Shown here one piece after another: positions 46,200 to 58,599 of a stretch of DNA of 64,000 nt (its first letter is position 1; each line of letters starts with the position of its first letter). The position numbers and the translations under genes are program-made. The DNA is from Maratus speciosus (lineage: Eukaryota > Arthropoda > Arachnida > Araneae > Salticidae): assembly GCA_963932465.1 (NCBI GenBank), contig OZ010788.1:202308559-202372558 (forward strand), written 5' to 3'. The notes beneath the pieces are model-generated. The model was not told the DNA's origin and did no database searches. It saw only the letters and a list, made by a program, of their open reading frames with translations.

Positions 46200-48350
46200 T
46201 ATCTTTATCTACCTGTCAGCTCAGGTCAAATTACATGTTTCTAACATCGGAAAAATGGCATAATCTAAGTGTAATGAATATATTTTTATTCTAGTAAATC
46301 TCAAATTTCACTTCAGTAATAAAATTGAGACTTTAAGCAAAAATAAACTTAAAAAGGTAAAATAAATAAATAAATAAATAAATAAACGAATAAATAATAA
46401 TAAATTATTGTAACAACTTTTTAAAATGTTTAATGGAAATTTTTTCAAAGGTTATTTGCTAAATATATATGGTACTATAACACCAAGTATCACATATTAT
46501 GTACCAATACTTTCTTCATATTAAATCCAAGGGGCTATTATGATTTAGTTTTGAAGAACTTTATTCACAGTTTCTATATATAAATCAAGAACTAAATTCG
46601 AGATAAAATGCAAAGTGAGTTAAAGAGAACTGCATTGAAGAAAGTCCGCCAGTGACACATCATTAATAATAACCGCACGTTATAAAATTATACAGCATGA
46701 GTACAACTGTCACAAAATATGCCTACATAATTGATGCAGTCCCCAACAACTAACCATGAACATGCGCGAATGAATAATGCGATCAGGAAAGAGAAAATAA
46801 AAATATTTACACTCCCGAAAACATAGATCAAAACATTTTAAAATAACTGTCAAATAAATATAAGACTCGTGAAATGAGACTTTTTTGGTCCACCCCCTTA
46901 GGTGAAAATCAACCAATCCTGGATCTCCTTCAAAAATAATTACACGAGAAATCTGTGTCATCAACCACTAGCACACACAGTCACATGACACAACCCTTAC
47001 AAGATGGAAGGAGGAAAAAAAAAAAGGACAACGGACTTATTTCCATACAAAGCCAGTAGAGCACAGATAAATAAATAAAAATTTTAAAAAAGTCTGCTGC
47101 ACTTCTTACGCAGTTGGGGGTACCCCTCTTCAATGGGGCCCCAGGGGCCCTAGAAATAGGACGCGGCGCGTGCCAAAAGCTTGGTTTTACTGGGGCACGC
47201 GAAGGAATATTTAGAGAAAAAAACTACCACCATCCAGCAATCTCGAATAGAAACATAAAAAAAAAGCTTTAAAAAGAAATGTAAGTAGGATATAGAAAGT
47301 TTGGGGTGAGTGTTTTTTAGGCCGATTCCCCCCCCCCCCCCCCACCCCTCTCTTCTCTGGATAACCAGATGTTCAGAAGAAGAGTTTTTTAACACTTAGC
47401 AGGGGTTAGGTCATAAAAAAATCTTCAGATTTTTATGCCGCGACTTTAAAACTTCGGATAAACATGAGTTTTCTATATTACACAGTTTGGAGATTCCGGT
47501 CGACCGTAAATGAAATTTTAAAGCTAGTTTAAAAGTTTGATGGTTCATTCCATGAAGATAATTTGCAGAAAATGTTATTAGATGTTGTCACATAAATTTA
47601 ATAAATTTATCGTTCTTCTACATAAAAAATAAATAAATAAATAAATAAAATAAAAAAAGAAGAAGGGGGAGGAGACCGAACATAAGTTTAGAATAAATGA
47701 ATGCAGTTTTAAAATAATTAGCCATGAAATTTTAAAGATAATTTGAAAATTTTAAATATTAAATCAAAGATTCATAAATATGATTTGTCGAATTTTATTA
47801 TATATTTTTAAAGTGACGATATGATAAATTTAACTAGAAAATTATGAAGAAATAATGTAATAACACAATCATAATTGCTTCATTTAAGTCCCATTTGATA
47901 TTGTACAATTTTGTTTGGCACCATCAAGGTACTCATTAGATTTTAGTTATGCCCAAAGAAACAAGTAGTCTAACTCAGACGAAATATTAAGACATATAAT
48001 CCCACTCCCCCTCCTATTAATTCATTTTGTATTTGGTTGGATGAGACAAAACTATTAATTTTGTATAAAACTACTGTAACATTCGCGATTTGATATGATT
48101 TTTTAGCATTTGATAAATTAAAGTTGCCCTGTGGGATTACCATTTAAGAATAAAATGACTGTTAATGACAGCATCGCTCCATCAGTATAAAAGAGAAAAT
48201 AATACATAATGCCTATGATGTTGAAAAATTGATTCAACGTTTTACCAAAACAGGCTGTAATGAAAGTTGCCATCATAAAAATAGTGAAACCTTGTTCCAA
48301 AATTTGTTGCCGAACCATAATGTACTTACAGTTATCGATTACAAACAAGG
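46200..48350. other. Intergenic DNA, no identified gene
   Basis: It contains (AAAT)n tracts (46362-46395 and 47625-47650), a GC-rich unidentified patch (47110-47200, with GGGGCCCCAGGGGCCC) and a C run at 47330-47343. An 84-codon minus frame (46964-46710) has no recognisable domain. Confidence 0.4.
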
Positions 48351-48418
48351 GCTAATTTGACCAGGATCCCAGTTTAATGGGAAATCAGACACAGTACGGA
48401 TACCCAAGTATGAAATGG

Positions 48419-48480
48419 AATACGAACTTGATACCTCTCGGTTTGTTGCCAGAGTCCTAACCACTAGACAAACAGACAGT
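48419..48480 (-). other. tRNA-derived sequence, SINE-like
   Basis: On the minus strand, TTGTCTAGTGGTTAGGACTC matches the 5' half of a tRNA (A box TAGTGGTTAGG), and 35 bases later AAGTTCGTATTCC fits a B box. The anticodon stem does not pair. The body that follows (48350-48418) is not a tRNA, so this is most likely a SINE head. Confidence 0.6.
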
Positions 48481-51379
48481 TGTGATGGTGTTCTAAAGCA
48501 GCATATTGGGAGATAATAGAGCTATTTGCACTGATTGGCTGTTATATATTGCCATAGGATGGGGAAAAGTTGAACCATTGTAGAAGTTGCACACTATAAT
48601 CAGAAGTTTTGAAACATCAAGTGAACCACCGTGTTTTCTTGTTTCTGCTTTTTTTTTTCCGCAAATGGTTCAACACAACACAGAGTTTTTTTTTTTTTTT
48701 TTTTTTTACAATGATGCATTGGAAATTATTTCTGAATCAATCTCTTAATTACAAAGGACATAAATTTTACTCCATATAAAAATTCGTGAAAAAAAAAAAG
48801 TATAATTAACTTTTATCAAATTTTAGACTTATTTGAAGTAAACTGTTCCTATTTGTCGTGTAATTCCATTTGAAAGCATTTTCAAACTACACTCATTTAT
48901 GTTTCGAAAGAAATAAGCAAACTATTGTTTAGGGATAAAAAGAAAGAAAAATTGTGTAATCTGAATGAAGGATAGAGCTTAGATTTGTGTGTGTGCGTGT
49001 GTGTGTGTGTGTGTGTGGGGGGGGCATATATTAAAATATCGGCTTGTCCCAAATGTTTTTTCGTCTGCAAATATTTTATCTGCCACGTTTCAGATAAACA
49101 TCAGATGTTTGTGTATCGGCGTTTTGGGACTGTTTAAAATATTCACCTAAGTATTTTGTGGATTTTCGTCAATTGTTAGGAAACTGCAGAAACTCGTTAC
49201 TGAGATTATGGGTGACCATTACAGTTTTTTAGGTTTAAAAGTATCAGAGACTGGAATCTTCAGAACTAAGTGCGAATTCTCTGGTCAGTGTAAATATATC
49301 TTTTGTAAAATTATTTGCATTGTTGCTTTTTTCAAATTGGAAGCTAGAAATGCTTCCCTTGATTTTCATATTACTTAAAGGCGTATGAAAAGTGATTTAT
49401 GAATCTTGAATGCGGATGAAATAGTTTACGACACGACGACTATGATACCTGAGAGGTCACGTTGGAGAATACACAATATAAAGTAACTAAGCGCAATCTA
49501 CGAAAAAGATGAGTTAAAAAAAATCTCTTGGCATAGTTGTCGCAGATGCGCCGGAGTTGGCGCGAAAAATTTTTTGGAACCATTTTGGCGAGAAAATCCC
49601 TTTTTGTGTACCTCTTGGGCTTAGCTTGCAAAAACAGAATACTAGTTTTATTTTATTATGAAACAGTTTATTTTATGAAAAAATTACACACAATTTTATT
49701 ATAAAACACAAACACACGCAATCTGTTCTATGAGAATGCGGTATGAGAAGATGATATGTGAGTTGATATGAGAAGCAAATATCGTGAAAATCGCCGGGTT
49801 GCCCAAGCATAAAATCGCTACTTTTGCGCCAAATAGGTACACCGGTGCGTCTGAGACATCTGTGCCAACCTTTTACAACCAAATACCTAGAAACTGCATT
49901 TACTCTATGTGATATACGTTTCGCCTTATACGCATTGTTTTTAACAGCGTCTATTTTATAATATGATTATTTAAAGCTCGCGAGTTAAGTCTCGAATTTG
50001 CAGCATCGTGACATTATCCACTTTATGTCATTGCACAATACTATTAGCTAATAGCGTAACCAATGCATGTCAGCAATTGCCTTCTTTCTTTCCTTATTTC
50101 CTGATTGGATGAATTAAGGTGATTTACACCAGGCAATTTTCACGATTCCAATTTCAAATGTGAATACGGATTCATCTAAGTTGTATTTTTCTGTTCACAC
50201 ACTTTTCGCAGCATGGTTAATAGCACTCTAGTTGCCTGTTATACATCTGTTATTGGATATAAACGTTTCATCAGATCAATTCTTCTAAACTCCTTTCGAA
50301 TTTTCCCATATCTTCAAATCTTTCAATCCATGAAAGAACAAATAAATGTACGCAATTGCAAGGCTTTTTTTTTTTTTTTTTACAAGGACCTTAATGCTGC
50401 CTGCTATTGGTCCTAACAAACAAAAAAACGTTTTCATTCTGTAAACATGCTGGGAATCGCTAGAACGTGCCAATCCCTGAGATGCGTTAATAGAATTGTT
50501 GAGTTAAATTTCGAAGACCCCTTTTCCTGCGTATTCAGTGTCTGCCAAAGAGCAGACTATTTAGAAAAATAAAAGCAGGAGACGAACTTTAGTTCACTTC
50601 TCACGTCTTTTAGGAGTGCAGGAGTTTCTCGATATATTATGCAAAAGAGGGCTGATCATGCATTCCCTCCCACCCTCTACTGAACCTAGTAGTACCACCC
50701 TCCTACCTGAGAAAATTAAGACGTGGAATGCATCTCAAATTTTTTATTTTTTTTTTCTCTCCTTTTGTGCTTGCTCTATCCTTTTTTCTTGTGTGTGTAT
50801 ATAGGTGCCTGAATTTCTGCTACGACTTGCAGTTTTCTTCCTTGTTGCCACCGAAGACAAAAGTAGTTTCTATTTCTCGAGTATTACATGATTTTGAAGA
50901 GGGAGCTTTTTTATATATTTATTTTTACAAGAAATTCAACCCTTCAGTGAAAGGAGTTTTGGGTCTTTTTTTAAAGAAGAAGAAGAAGAAAAAATCTAGA
51001 ACAAAAAAGTTCATTTTTATTTTGTTGGAAAAATAATATAAAAAATGGTAGGAAATTATGTTGAGAATATTTTTGAATCAGTGATGTAACATCTATTATA
51101 GATTATGAAAATATATACACATACATGGGAGTCCAAAAAAACAGAGCAAAAGCTTTTCAAAAATTGAAATTTTAATGTTTTGAAAGGTTTTACCAGTACT
51201 GAGGAAAATTTTCTAGTTATGAAAATGTCTTCTTTTATGGATTGAAAAGATTTCTGTGAGAGTTTTAATTTTTTTTTCAGTAATAGAATATCTAAATTAA
51301 ATAATATAATGTTACTTCTGTTACTAATTACAATATGTAATATTTTTTCCGTATCTTAACAATGTTTGGAACACCTTCA

Positions 51380-51423
<44 letters not shown>

Positions 51424-52440
51424 AAAAGTTTATGAATAATATTTAAATTGGAAAAAAAAAATATTAAAAATAAATTTTATGCCCTTTTTAATTAAAACAT
51501 TTATTCAAAAATAATTTTCAAGGCATGAAAGAAACTAAAAATTCATATATTTACTTGGAATACCATAAATGAAATAAAAGGAAAATAAAATAGAGATGAA
51601 GACAAATGTAGCCCTCAAATATTTGGCAAGTTGTTACTCGATTGTAATTAAGAAGCTTAACCCTTTGAGAGTACACCGAGTCATTTTGAACCATTGACTT
51701 CCATTCACCCTTTTTAGTATTACCTTGGCATTTATCATTCACTTTTTTTAACAGTATTTTTAGTACAACAATTGAACTTTAAAATTCCGTTTGAGAAGTA
51801 AAATAATTAAAAAACAATGAATTTATATTGCAATTTTTAAGTAATGTTGATTAGTTCCAGAAATTTATTAATCTCTGAGGATTCTGACAACTTCTTTTCT
51901 TATTATTTCTGAAGATAGGAGCCAGGTTTTCAGAATTGGGGATAACGCCGCAGTTTTATGAGATTAAATGAAATTCTTTTAATGTATCAAGTGTTTAAAT
52001 ATGCCATTAAAGAAACAACAGTGATGTTATCTGCAAAATGTTTTGTGTCGATCATGTACAATTATATTTATTGTATATGAAAAGCATATGGCACTAACAG
52101 AATCACATAGCTGCCAATTTGTACAGTTTTGTTACCTCTAAAATTTAATACAAATTTTTGCCATATTTAATCGTTGACAATTGTTAGATTTCGGCGATTG
52201 AATTAGGCAAAATTTACTGGTAAGTTTTAGTGGTAAGAAAAAAATCTGAGAAATTGGTAACTATGCTGTAGCGTAATACTGCAGAAAAGAAAAAAAAATG
52301 CAGCAAGATTGACATTCAGCAAACAAAAAACTATCAAGGGCTTTTTCAAATGAACAATTTTATTCCCCGTTTTTTTTAAGTAACGGAAATGTGCATCAAA
52401 GATATGTTACGAGTGCCATAAAAATTAATGAATTAAGTGA
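48481..52440. other. AT-rich intergenic DNA, no gene seen
   Basis: It holds a (GT)n microsatellite (48986-49016) running into a G run, T and A runs (48688-48708 and the longest A run at 51383-51420), and patches of more balanced composition at 49440-49860 and 50600-50720 in which I recognise nothing. Confidence 0.5.
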
Positions 52441-52489
52441 AAATTTATATGTCACCTCTTTAGTTGGTGACACGTGTAAATCCGGTTTA

Positions 52490-52555
52490 TCCGAGTTTTT
52501 TGCTTTTCCGAGGTGAGCTTGGTCCATATTAACTCGGATAATCGGAACTCTACTG
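52490..52555. mobile_element. Isolated Tigger/pogo terminus
   Basis: Read from 52555 on the minus strand, CAGTAGAGTTCCGATTATCC, followed by GAGTTAATATGGACC, next to TA. This is the typical Tigger-type end. No second end was found. Confidence 0.65.
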
Positions 52556-53072
52556 TAGATATAATTGTCAATAAAAAAATAGATATAAACTTAAAATTCA
52601 GTGATATGATTGAAGAAAAAAAATCGAAAAATTTTAACTTTTATCTATAGTAATAGAAGTGACACTCTCTTTTTTCTTCAAAGTTGAAGAGTGTTGATTT
52701 TAAATTTGAGCTCAAAAAGCATCTCACCAAAGTAAAATTATTTAATTACTTTATCTCTTAGTCATAATTATATGAACATATTTTACTTATTACGTTCATC
52801 ACTGCAATTTTGAAGAAACCTTTAAAAAATAGTAGCTATATAGTTTAATGAAAGGGCCTGACTGTTTTACTAATTTATGAAGTTATGATGAATAAATTCC
52901 ACAGAAATTCAAGAAATTAACATAACTTCTGCTGGGTGGATTGTATTTTTTGATAAGCACAGAATCAAATAAAAAATTCGAACTCTTTATTTTTCAATTT
53001 TCAATTGACATTCCTTTTAATTGTTTTATAAACCCTATTTACGATTTAAAAATAGAATTTCTTTAGTACTGA

Positions 53073-53689
53073 CAGTGGCGCATCCAGAATTACGCTTTGG
53101 AGGGGACTAGCATATTTTAGAGGTCTACATGTGCCCGCATTTGGCCCGGCCCGCTGCCGAGCTCTGCCTAATTTTCTTTCATTTGATTCGATGGCACGTA
53201 CCGGATCGGGTCCTGACTTACATTTTTTCTGCTGATTTGAGCAAAGTCGTAACGAGCCAGAGGAAGCTCTAGAAAGTTTTGGTGGGGTTAACTCTGAATG
53301 CTTTTAACATGTTAAACAATGAAATACTGTACTAAAATATATCTTAGTTTTTGCAATTTTTCGGTGTGTTTCAGTATTTGGATAATTTTAAAGTGTGTTT
53401 GCAATCAAACGATTTGCAATCAAATGATTTAAAGTTTTATTACTAAACAAAGGGTTGCACGGGGTCTTAAATTTTAAATTAGTAAATTTTAAACGTGCTA
53501 ATATTTTGATTTTCATAATAAAATTCATAAAAGAGAAAAAATTGCGTGACAAAATCAACATTTTTTCAAAAAGTCTGATTTTTTATGGACCTATTAAAAA
53601 TAATTTTTGAAAAATTTAAATATCTAGCCTAATCCTGGTGTCTGGGAGGGGCTTCAGCCCCCTCAGCTCCCCCCGTTGGTGCGCCAATG
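53073..53689. mobile_element. Non-autonomous hAT element with 8-bp target duplication
   Basis: The termini CAGTGGCGCATCCAG (left) and CATTGGCGCACCAAC (right, opposite strand) are inverted and flanked by a perfect 8-bp repeat, AGTACTGA (53065-53072 and 53690-53697). The 617-bp interior has no transposase frame. Confidence 0.9.
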
Positions 53690-54071
53690 AGTACTGAATA
53701 GAAAAAAAAGTAGTATTTGCGGCTAAAGAAAAGAAGAAAGAAATGTTTGTTGTCTAAAATACGTTGAAGGTGCGTGTTCCCTATTAGATCGGTTGCGCCT
53801 GATGGAAGGTTAAACGAATCTTTTTTTAATCACACGACATTAATATGCCTAATTTAATAAGGCCTCGCATTTAATAATATTATATTTTTATATTAATTAT
53901 ATTATGTCACGTTTACGCTTATCACATAAGAAATAGTACAGAAATCTCTTTAATTTTTGTCCCATCAAAAGTTATTTTCTATGCATTGATATGAATATCT
54001 AAACAAGTATCACTAGAAAAACTCAATCTTCCGGTACCCGTTAAATCAAAATTGCAAGCATTTTTAAAATA

Positions 54072-54101
<30 letters not shown>
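54072..54101. repeat. (ATT)n microsatellite
   Basis: Ten uninterrupted ATT units. Confidence 0.95.
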
Positions 54102-54103
<2 letters not shown>

Positions 54104-54297
54104 AATAATCACAAAATCTTACAGAGTCCCAGTAATTGTTGTATTTTAGATTGTTTTATATACCCTTTTTGGGGCGTGAACCTTGCATAATTGAATTTAG
54201 CTCTATAAATGCTAGAAAAAATTTAAAGAAAAAAGAAAACATTTTGATTGAAATCATCAAATTTCTTGTTGACCAACGTTATCAGTGACAATAAAGC

Positions 54298-54730
54298 ATG
54301 CATTCTCCAATTCAAAACATTCATTTAAAAACGTATTCATTTAACCATAAAACTCACATGCACTTGAAAACGATTTCATCTATTAAGAGTAATTACGCGT
54401 ATTACACAAACATAAGACATCTACATAAAAAATGCAATCAGCGGCAGGCGTCAAACACCTCAGCAAAACATAACATCTACGTAGAGGTGTGCATCAGCCA
54501 GGAAAAGGTCCGTCCGGATCGATATTTGCCTAATAACCCGTGAACGAAGAAAATGTAAAGGGGAGGGGAAGGGGGGGGGGGAGTGGTGGACCAAAGGATG
54601 CCAGAGAAAGAAAAAATATAAAAAAGGTGGCATTAAAAAAATCAAAAGGGGGTGAAAGAGTCGAGGAGGGGGGGGGGGATAGATTCCGACGCTAAAAAAG
54701 GGACATTCCATTTTAGATCGGAGGTTGACC
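54298..54730. other. Unidentified patch of mixed composition
   Basis: It has a higher GC content than the surroundings, two G runs (54569-54580 and 54667-54678) and an 81-codon plus frame (54298-54543) without recognisable domain or good splice sites. I do not call a gene. Confidence 0.3.
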
Positions 54731-55139
54731 GATACTTAAAAAGTCAGATGAAGGAATGAAATTAAGGGTTGATTTGAAAGCGACGATCGATACCATAGAG
54801 ATACATTTTCAAGGAAACGAGATTTAAGTCTTTTTTTTTTAACAAACTGTATAATCGATTATTTTGATAACATAGAGAAAGTTTCAATGTTTCGTATAAT
54901 GTCAACATATTTCTTAAACGTTAACATTTAATAATAATAATAAAATAGCAATGAATAGATTTAAGGGACTACGGACAATTTTATCTTAGATAAATCTTAA
55001 AACTTGTGTATCTTTTTATCAAAAATATAAAAAATAAGTTCCTAAATTTTTTATAGTTGATAAATTTGTTTTCTGTTTTTTTTTAATATTTCAACAATTT
55101 ATTTTCACGAACTAAAATGACTTCATAAAACACCATCAA

Positions 55140-55435
55140 AACCTTAAATGCGCTAAGCCTTTCGAAAGATCTGAGTCTTTCTTCGTCAGGCGCAAAAAGA
55201 CGTGGCTTCTACTATGAAAGCAGCAGCAAGATTTATTTTCACTTTCTTAAATATTACAATTGTGTTTGCTTTGCAAATTACAGATAAGCTTTACATGGCA
55301 AAATAAATTATATATATATATATTTCTAAACACAACGTTTAAAATACAAGCTCTTAAAATTACAGGACAAGAAACGCGTTTCGAAATTTTGAATCACTCT
55401 TCTTCAAACACAGGAAACCACTAACTCTAATATCC
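55140..55435 (-). repeat. Two similar hairpin-like motifs, possible retroelement tail
   Basis: On the minus strand, CGCCTGACGAAGAAAGACTC followed by TTTCGAAAGG (55204-55157), and CCTGTGTTTGAAGAAGAGTG followed by TTTCGAAACGCG (55430-55378), share a CTG..GAAGAA...TTTCGAAA plan about 225 bases apart. Motifs of this form often follow the reverse transcriptase region of Penelope-like elements, but no coding remnant is next to them. Confidence 0.3.
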
Positions 55436-55467
55436 TGCTTTTTCTGCTATTGTTGTAATTTCGTGTA

Positions 55468-56527
55468 CAGTCGTGGAAAAAAAAAGTAAACACCCCCCAC
55501 TAACTCCTCAACAAATTATCGTAGAAGAAAGTTACTGGAACCGAACGATTGGAAATAAAGTCTACTTTTAAATGATATAGATAAAATTTTCTTAGGGGAC
55601 CATCTACATATTAAAGCGAACCATAACTTTGTTTTTTTTTTCAATAGCAGTACACAATTCTGACAGCATAAATGAACTCTACATCCTTCAATTGGCCTAA
55701 ATTTTTTTTTTTATGTAATTCGTACCATAAGCTTATGAGAAATTAATTATTTTAAAACGAGCGTATTTTAAGGGCTGTATCCAAAATGAAGTTCGGAAAT
55801 CGATTGTTAACCAAGAGAGCCCCATCTTGATCAAGGCACCTTAAGAAGTCAATGAAGCCTGCTAGATTGCAGGACAGCAGAAGAAATTTCAAAATATCTA
55901 GTCACTTCTATTATAGACGGCCCCTTAAACCATCATTTTGCCATTTTTTAAGCATAATTTGAAAACTACTTGAAAGAAAAATGTGAAATTTTGGATTTAC
56001 ACAAAGCCGGACTTAACAAATCTAAATCCATCAAAAAAATTGTAGGTTGCAATTCATATTTTTTTCGAATATTAATTTCATAATTCATAATTCATATCAT
56101 AAAATTATAAAAATTGCAAATTCAGCGTATTTATGTTTGGGTATATTAGTGATATTGCTACAAAAAAATCAGCACATTAGGAGCATAATTTCTGGAGATA
56201 TAAATAAAAATATGAAAATGTAATTTAACATTAGAAGCACTAAATGTTGAATGTTTATAATTCCAAAACTTATCATCCAAATGTCTTGAAATTCGCTGGC
56301 TAGGCATAATTTGAACCGAAGATTTGAAATATCTTGTTAAAATTGGGTAATGTCATTGATAAAAATGAAGTTTGGATTCTTTTTAATATCTAGATGGCCC
56401 CCTAAGCAAATTTTAATACATCGTTTAAAAGTAGACTATTTCCAAACGTTCGGTACCAGTAACTTTCTTTTACGATAATTTGTTGAGGAGTTAGTAGGGG
56501 GTGTTTACTTTTTTTTTTCCACGACTG
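55468..56527. mobile_element. Tc1/mariner MITE, copy B, complete
   Basis: CAGTCGTGGAAAAAAAAAGT starts at 55468 and its complement ends at 56527; both ends abut TA (55466-55467 and 56528-56529). Inverted arms extend about 150 bp. The interior has no transposase. The reverse-strand frame of 150 codons that crosses its right end is not a gene. It matches copy A (17168-21312) outside the latter's insertion and serves as the empty-site reference. Confidence 0.9.
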
Positions 56528-56611
56528 TACTTTAGCTTGTAGAGATACTATTAAATTACTAAAACGTAGCAAGTTTCTTATAATAATAACAATAAAATAT
56601 AAGCTATAAAG

Positions 56612-56690
56612 CATGGGTCGGCAATCTACGGCACGTGTGTCAAACTTGACATGCGGGCACATTTTCAATGGCACGAAGAACAAATTTTTG
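56612..56690 (+). mobile_element. hAT end fragment
   Basis: CATGGGTCGGCAATCTACGG resembles the widespread hAT end pattern CAGGGGTCGGCAAACTACGG. Only one end is seen. Confidence 0.4.
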
Positions 56691-56763
56691 TGGGAATTTT
56701 TTTTTTCGCACATGAACAGTGTTTTGAGTGTATAAAATTTAAAATTTTCGAACTGAAAGAAAA

Positions 56764-56840
56764 AGTATCCACGCGAGGAATCGAACGCAGAATCTCTGGT
56801 TTTAATTATCAATGCTCTACCAATTGATCTACCTGGATGA
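56764..56840 (-). other. tRNA-like sequence
   Basis: On the minus strand, ATCCAGGTAGATCAATTGG holds an A box, and GCGTTCGATTCCTCGCG a good B box with a paired T-arm. The anticodon arm does not pair. TACTTTTTCTTTCAG, then GAAAATTTT, follows, as after the plus-strand copy at 57111. Confidence 0.6.
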
Positions 56841-56869
56841 CACACGACAGGCACAATTCACACTTATAA

Positions 56870-57255
56870 CTCTATGGCAATGACGCCTGGTTTGCCATAT
56901 GAGACAGCTCAACAGAATAAACTGCAGGCAAAGGAACTCCAATAAACGATAGATAAGTATTTGTACTTTTATTATTTTAACACAGTCAAACTGATAAGTA
57001 AACAACAAGCAACTGATAAGTAACTCTAAATCATAAGATTTGGAAATTTTCCAACTAAATGAAAAATTTCAACTTTGAATTTTCTTTCAGTGAATTATGT
57101 CTGCCGCATGGCGTCCAGGTAGCTCAATTGCTAGAACATTGGAAATTTAAGCCAGAGGTTCTGATTTCGACTCCTCTCGACCTGGGTACTTTTTCACTCA
57201 GCTGGAAAATTTTCAAATCTTATGATTTCTTTACCAATTAGTATGATTGTATTAG
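56870..57255. mobile_element. Inverted-repeat element carrying tRNA-like sequence
   Basis: 57007-57060 and the reverse complement of 57195-57240 share AATCATAAGATTT-GAAAATTTTCC, giving inverted arms around a tRNA-like core. The right edge (AATTAGTATGATTGTATTAG) matches the ends of the element at 22087-22397, and 56870-56945 matches that element's interior in reverse. It is part of one tRNA-bearing repeat family. Confidence 0.55.
57111..57189 (+). other. tRNA-like sequence
   Basis: GCGTCCAGGTAGCTCAATTG contains an A box, and GATTTCGACTCC a weak B box. Bases TCCAGG and CCTGGG at the two ends can nearly pair as an acceptor stem. It is oriented head-to-head with the copy at 56764-56840. Confidence 0.55.
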
Positions 57256-58500
57256 AGTAATAAAAGTACAAATATTTGTCTAACAGCAGAATATTCGGAA
57301 TTTTGCATAAAAAAAGAAAAGGCGATTCGTTCGATTTAGACCACAGTTACGCAAGAAGATAACAAGGATAAGGATATCATGATTAATTCATAAATATTAA
57401 GATTAAGCAACATTGTGATTTTGCAATTTTTTGTTTTTTATTATTCCTTGCTAAATAAATATCTGATATCTTATAATAAAAAAATACATTATAAGTAATT
57501 TGGAATGCAATTTTTAACAATTTGGATTAATAATCAAATTACTCTTGTTTTGTTAATCTTCAAGCTATTTTTATCTCAATTATTTTGTATTGATGTCCGT
57601 TATGAAACTTGCCATGCCTGCTGTTATAATCATACATGATTACTGAAAAGCATACGTATTTTTTAATAAATTACTTGACAATAACACGCATTTACTGCAA
57701 ATATATATATATATATTGTGATATAGGATAATATTGCATGATTGCAAATTCGAATTATATTGTCCTTTATCACAGCGTCCTATATCTTTTATACAATATT
57801 TTTACCATTACTTTTCCAAATAAGAATCTTCATGGTATATTTTTATAACATATGAACTTGTTAAAGTAAATATATCAGGTGCAATATTGTTAAAAATAGT
57901 GGTATAGCAAATATAAGAAGCTGCTCTGAGACCCTTGCTTTTGACATCCCCAAAGTGATTTTTTTAGCTTAGGTTCGGTACAACATTGGTCAAAGTTTGC
58001 TGTTTTTGGGAAGCTTTGAACAATTGCTGTTACAATATTTACATTTCTAAAACGAAAGAAATTCATTTTAGAACTCTTGTGTTAAAATGTCAAGAATTCT
58101 AAAATAAAAATAATATATAATTTTGAACAACAATAATATTGTATTTTCATTTCAAAAAGTAATATTACTAATACCTTTTGAAACGTTTATGTTAAAATGC
58201 TAAGCACTATTAAATAAAAATATTACATTTTTCTATGTATGAAACATATTGGTTTAAAAAATATAAAAATGTTATGGAATGAATGTTTCTAAAATATATA
58301 TTTTGATAATAAAATATGTTAGTTCGATCAATTTAATCTGGTCATAATAGCACTCATGAAATTTAATAATGTTGAAAGAATCGTCACAAATCTCAAACAT
58401 TTTCCATCAGAATTAGCTAAGAATGATAAATCATTTAAAAAAAGAAAAGTTCTCTTTTATGCAATGCAATCAAAAAATAAAACTGATTTTTGATTTTTGA
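57256..58500. other. AT-rich intergenic DNA, no gene seen
   Basis: Only a short (TA)n tract at 57699-57716 is notable. Confidence 0.5.
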
Positions 58501-58599
58501 TTTATTAGTACCTTTAATTCAACAGTCGGGAGACAATTTTTCGTCCAGTTATATATTCTACAGTCAGATAGAAATTCAATTCTGAATCAAGCCATTCAT

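Noticed and set aside
54298..54543. 81-codon plus-strand frame
   Set aside because: It has no domain, no clear splice sites and no coding-like composition.
55140..55204. Hammerhead ribozyme candidate (CTGACGA...GAAA)
   Set aside because: The core motif is partly present, but stem III and the UH cleavage site do not fit: the bases after the possible stem are AC instead of UH, and stem II starts with an unpaired A.
56402..56854. 150-codon minus-strand open frame
   Set aside because: It crosses a tRNA-like sequence and the inverted end of a MITE, so it is a chance frame across unrelated repeats.
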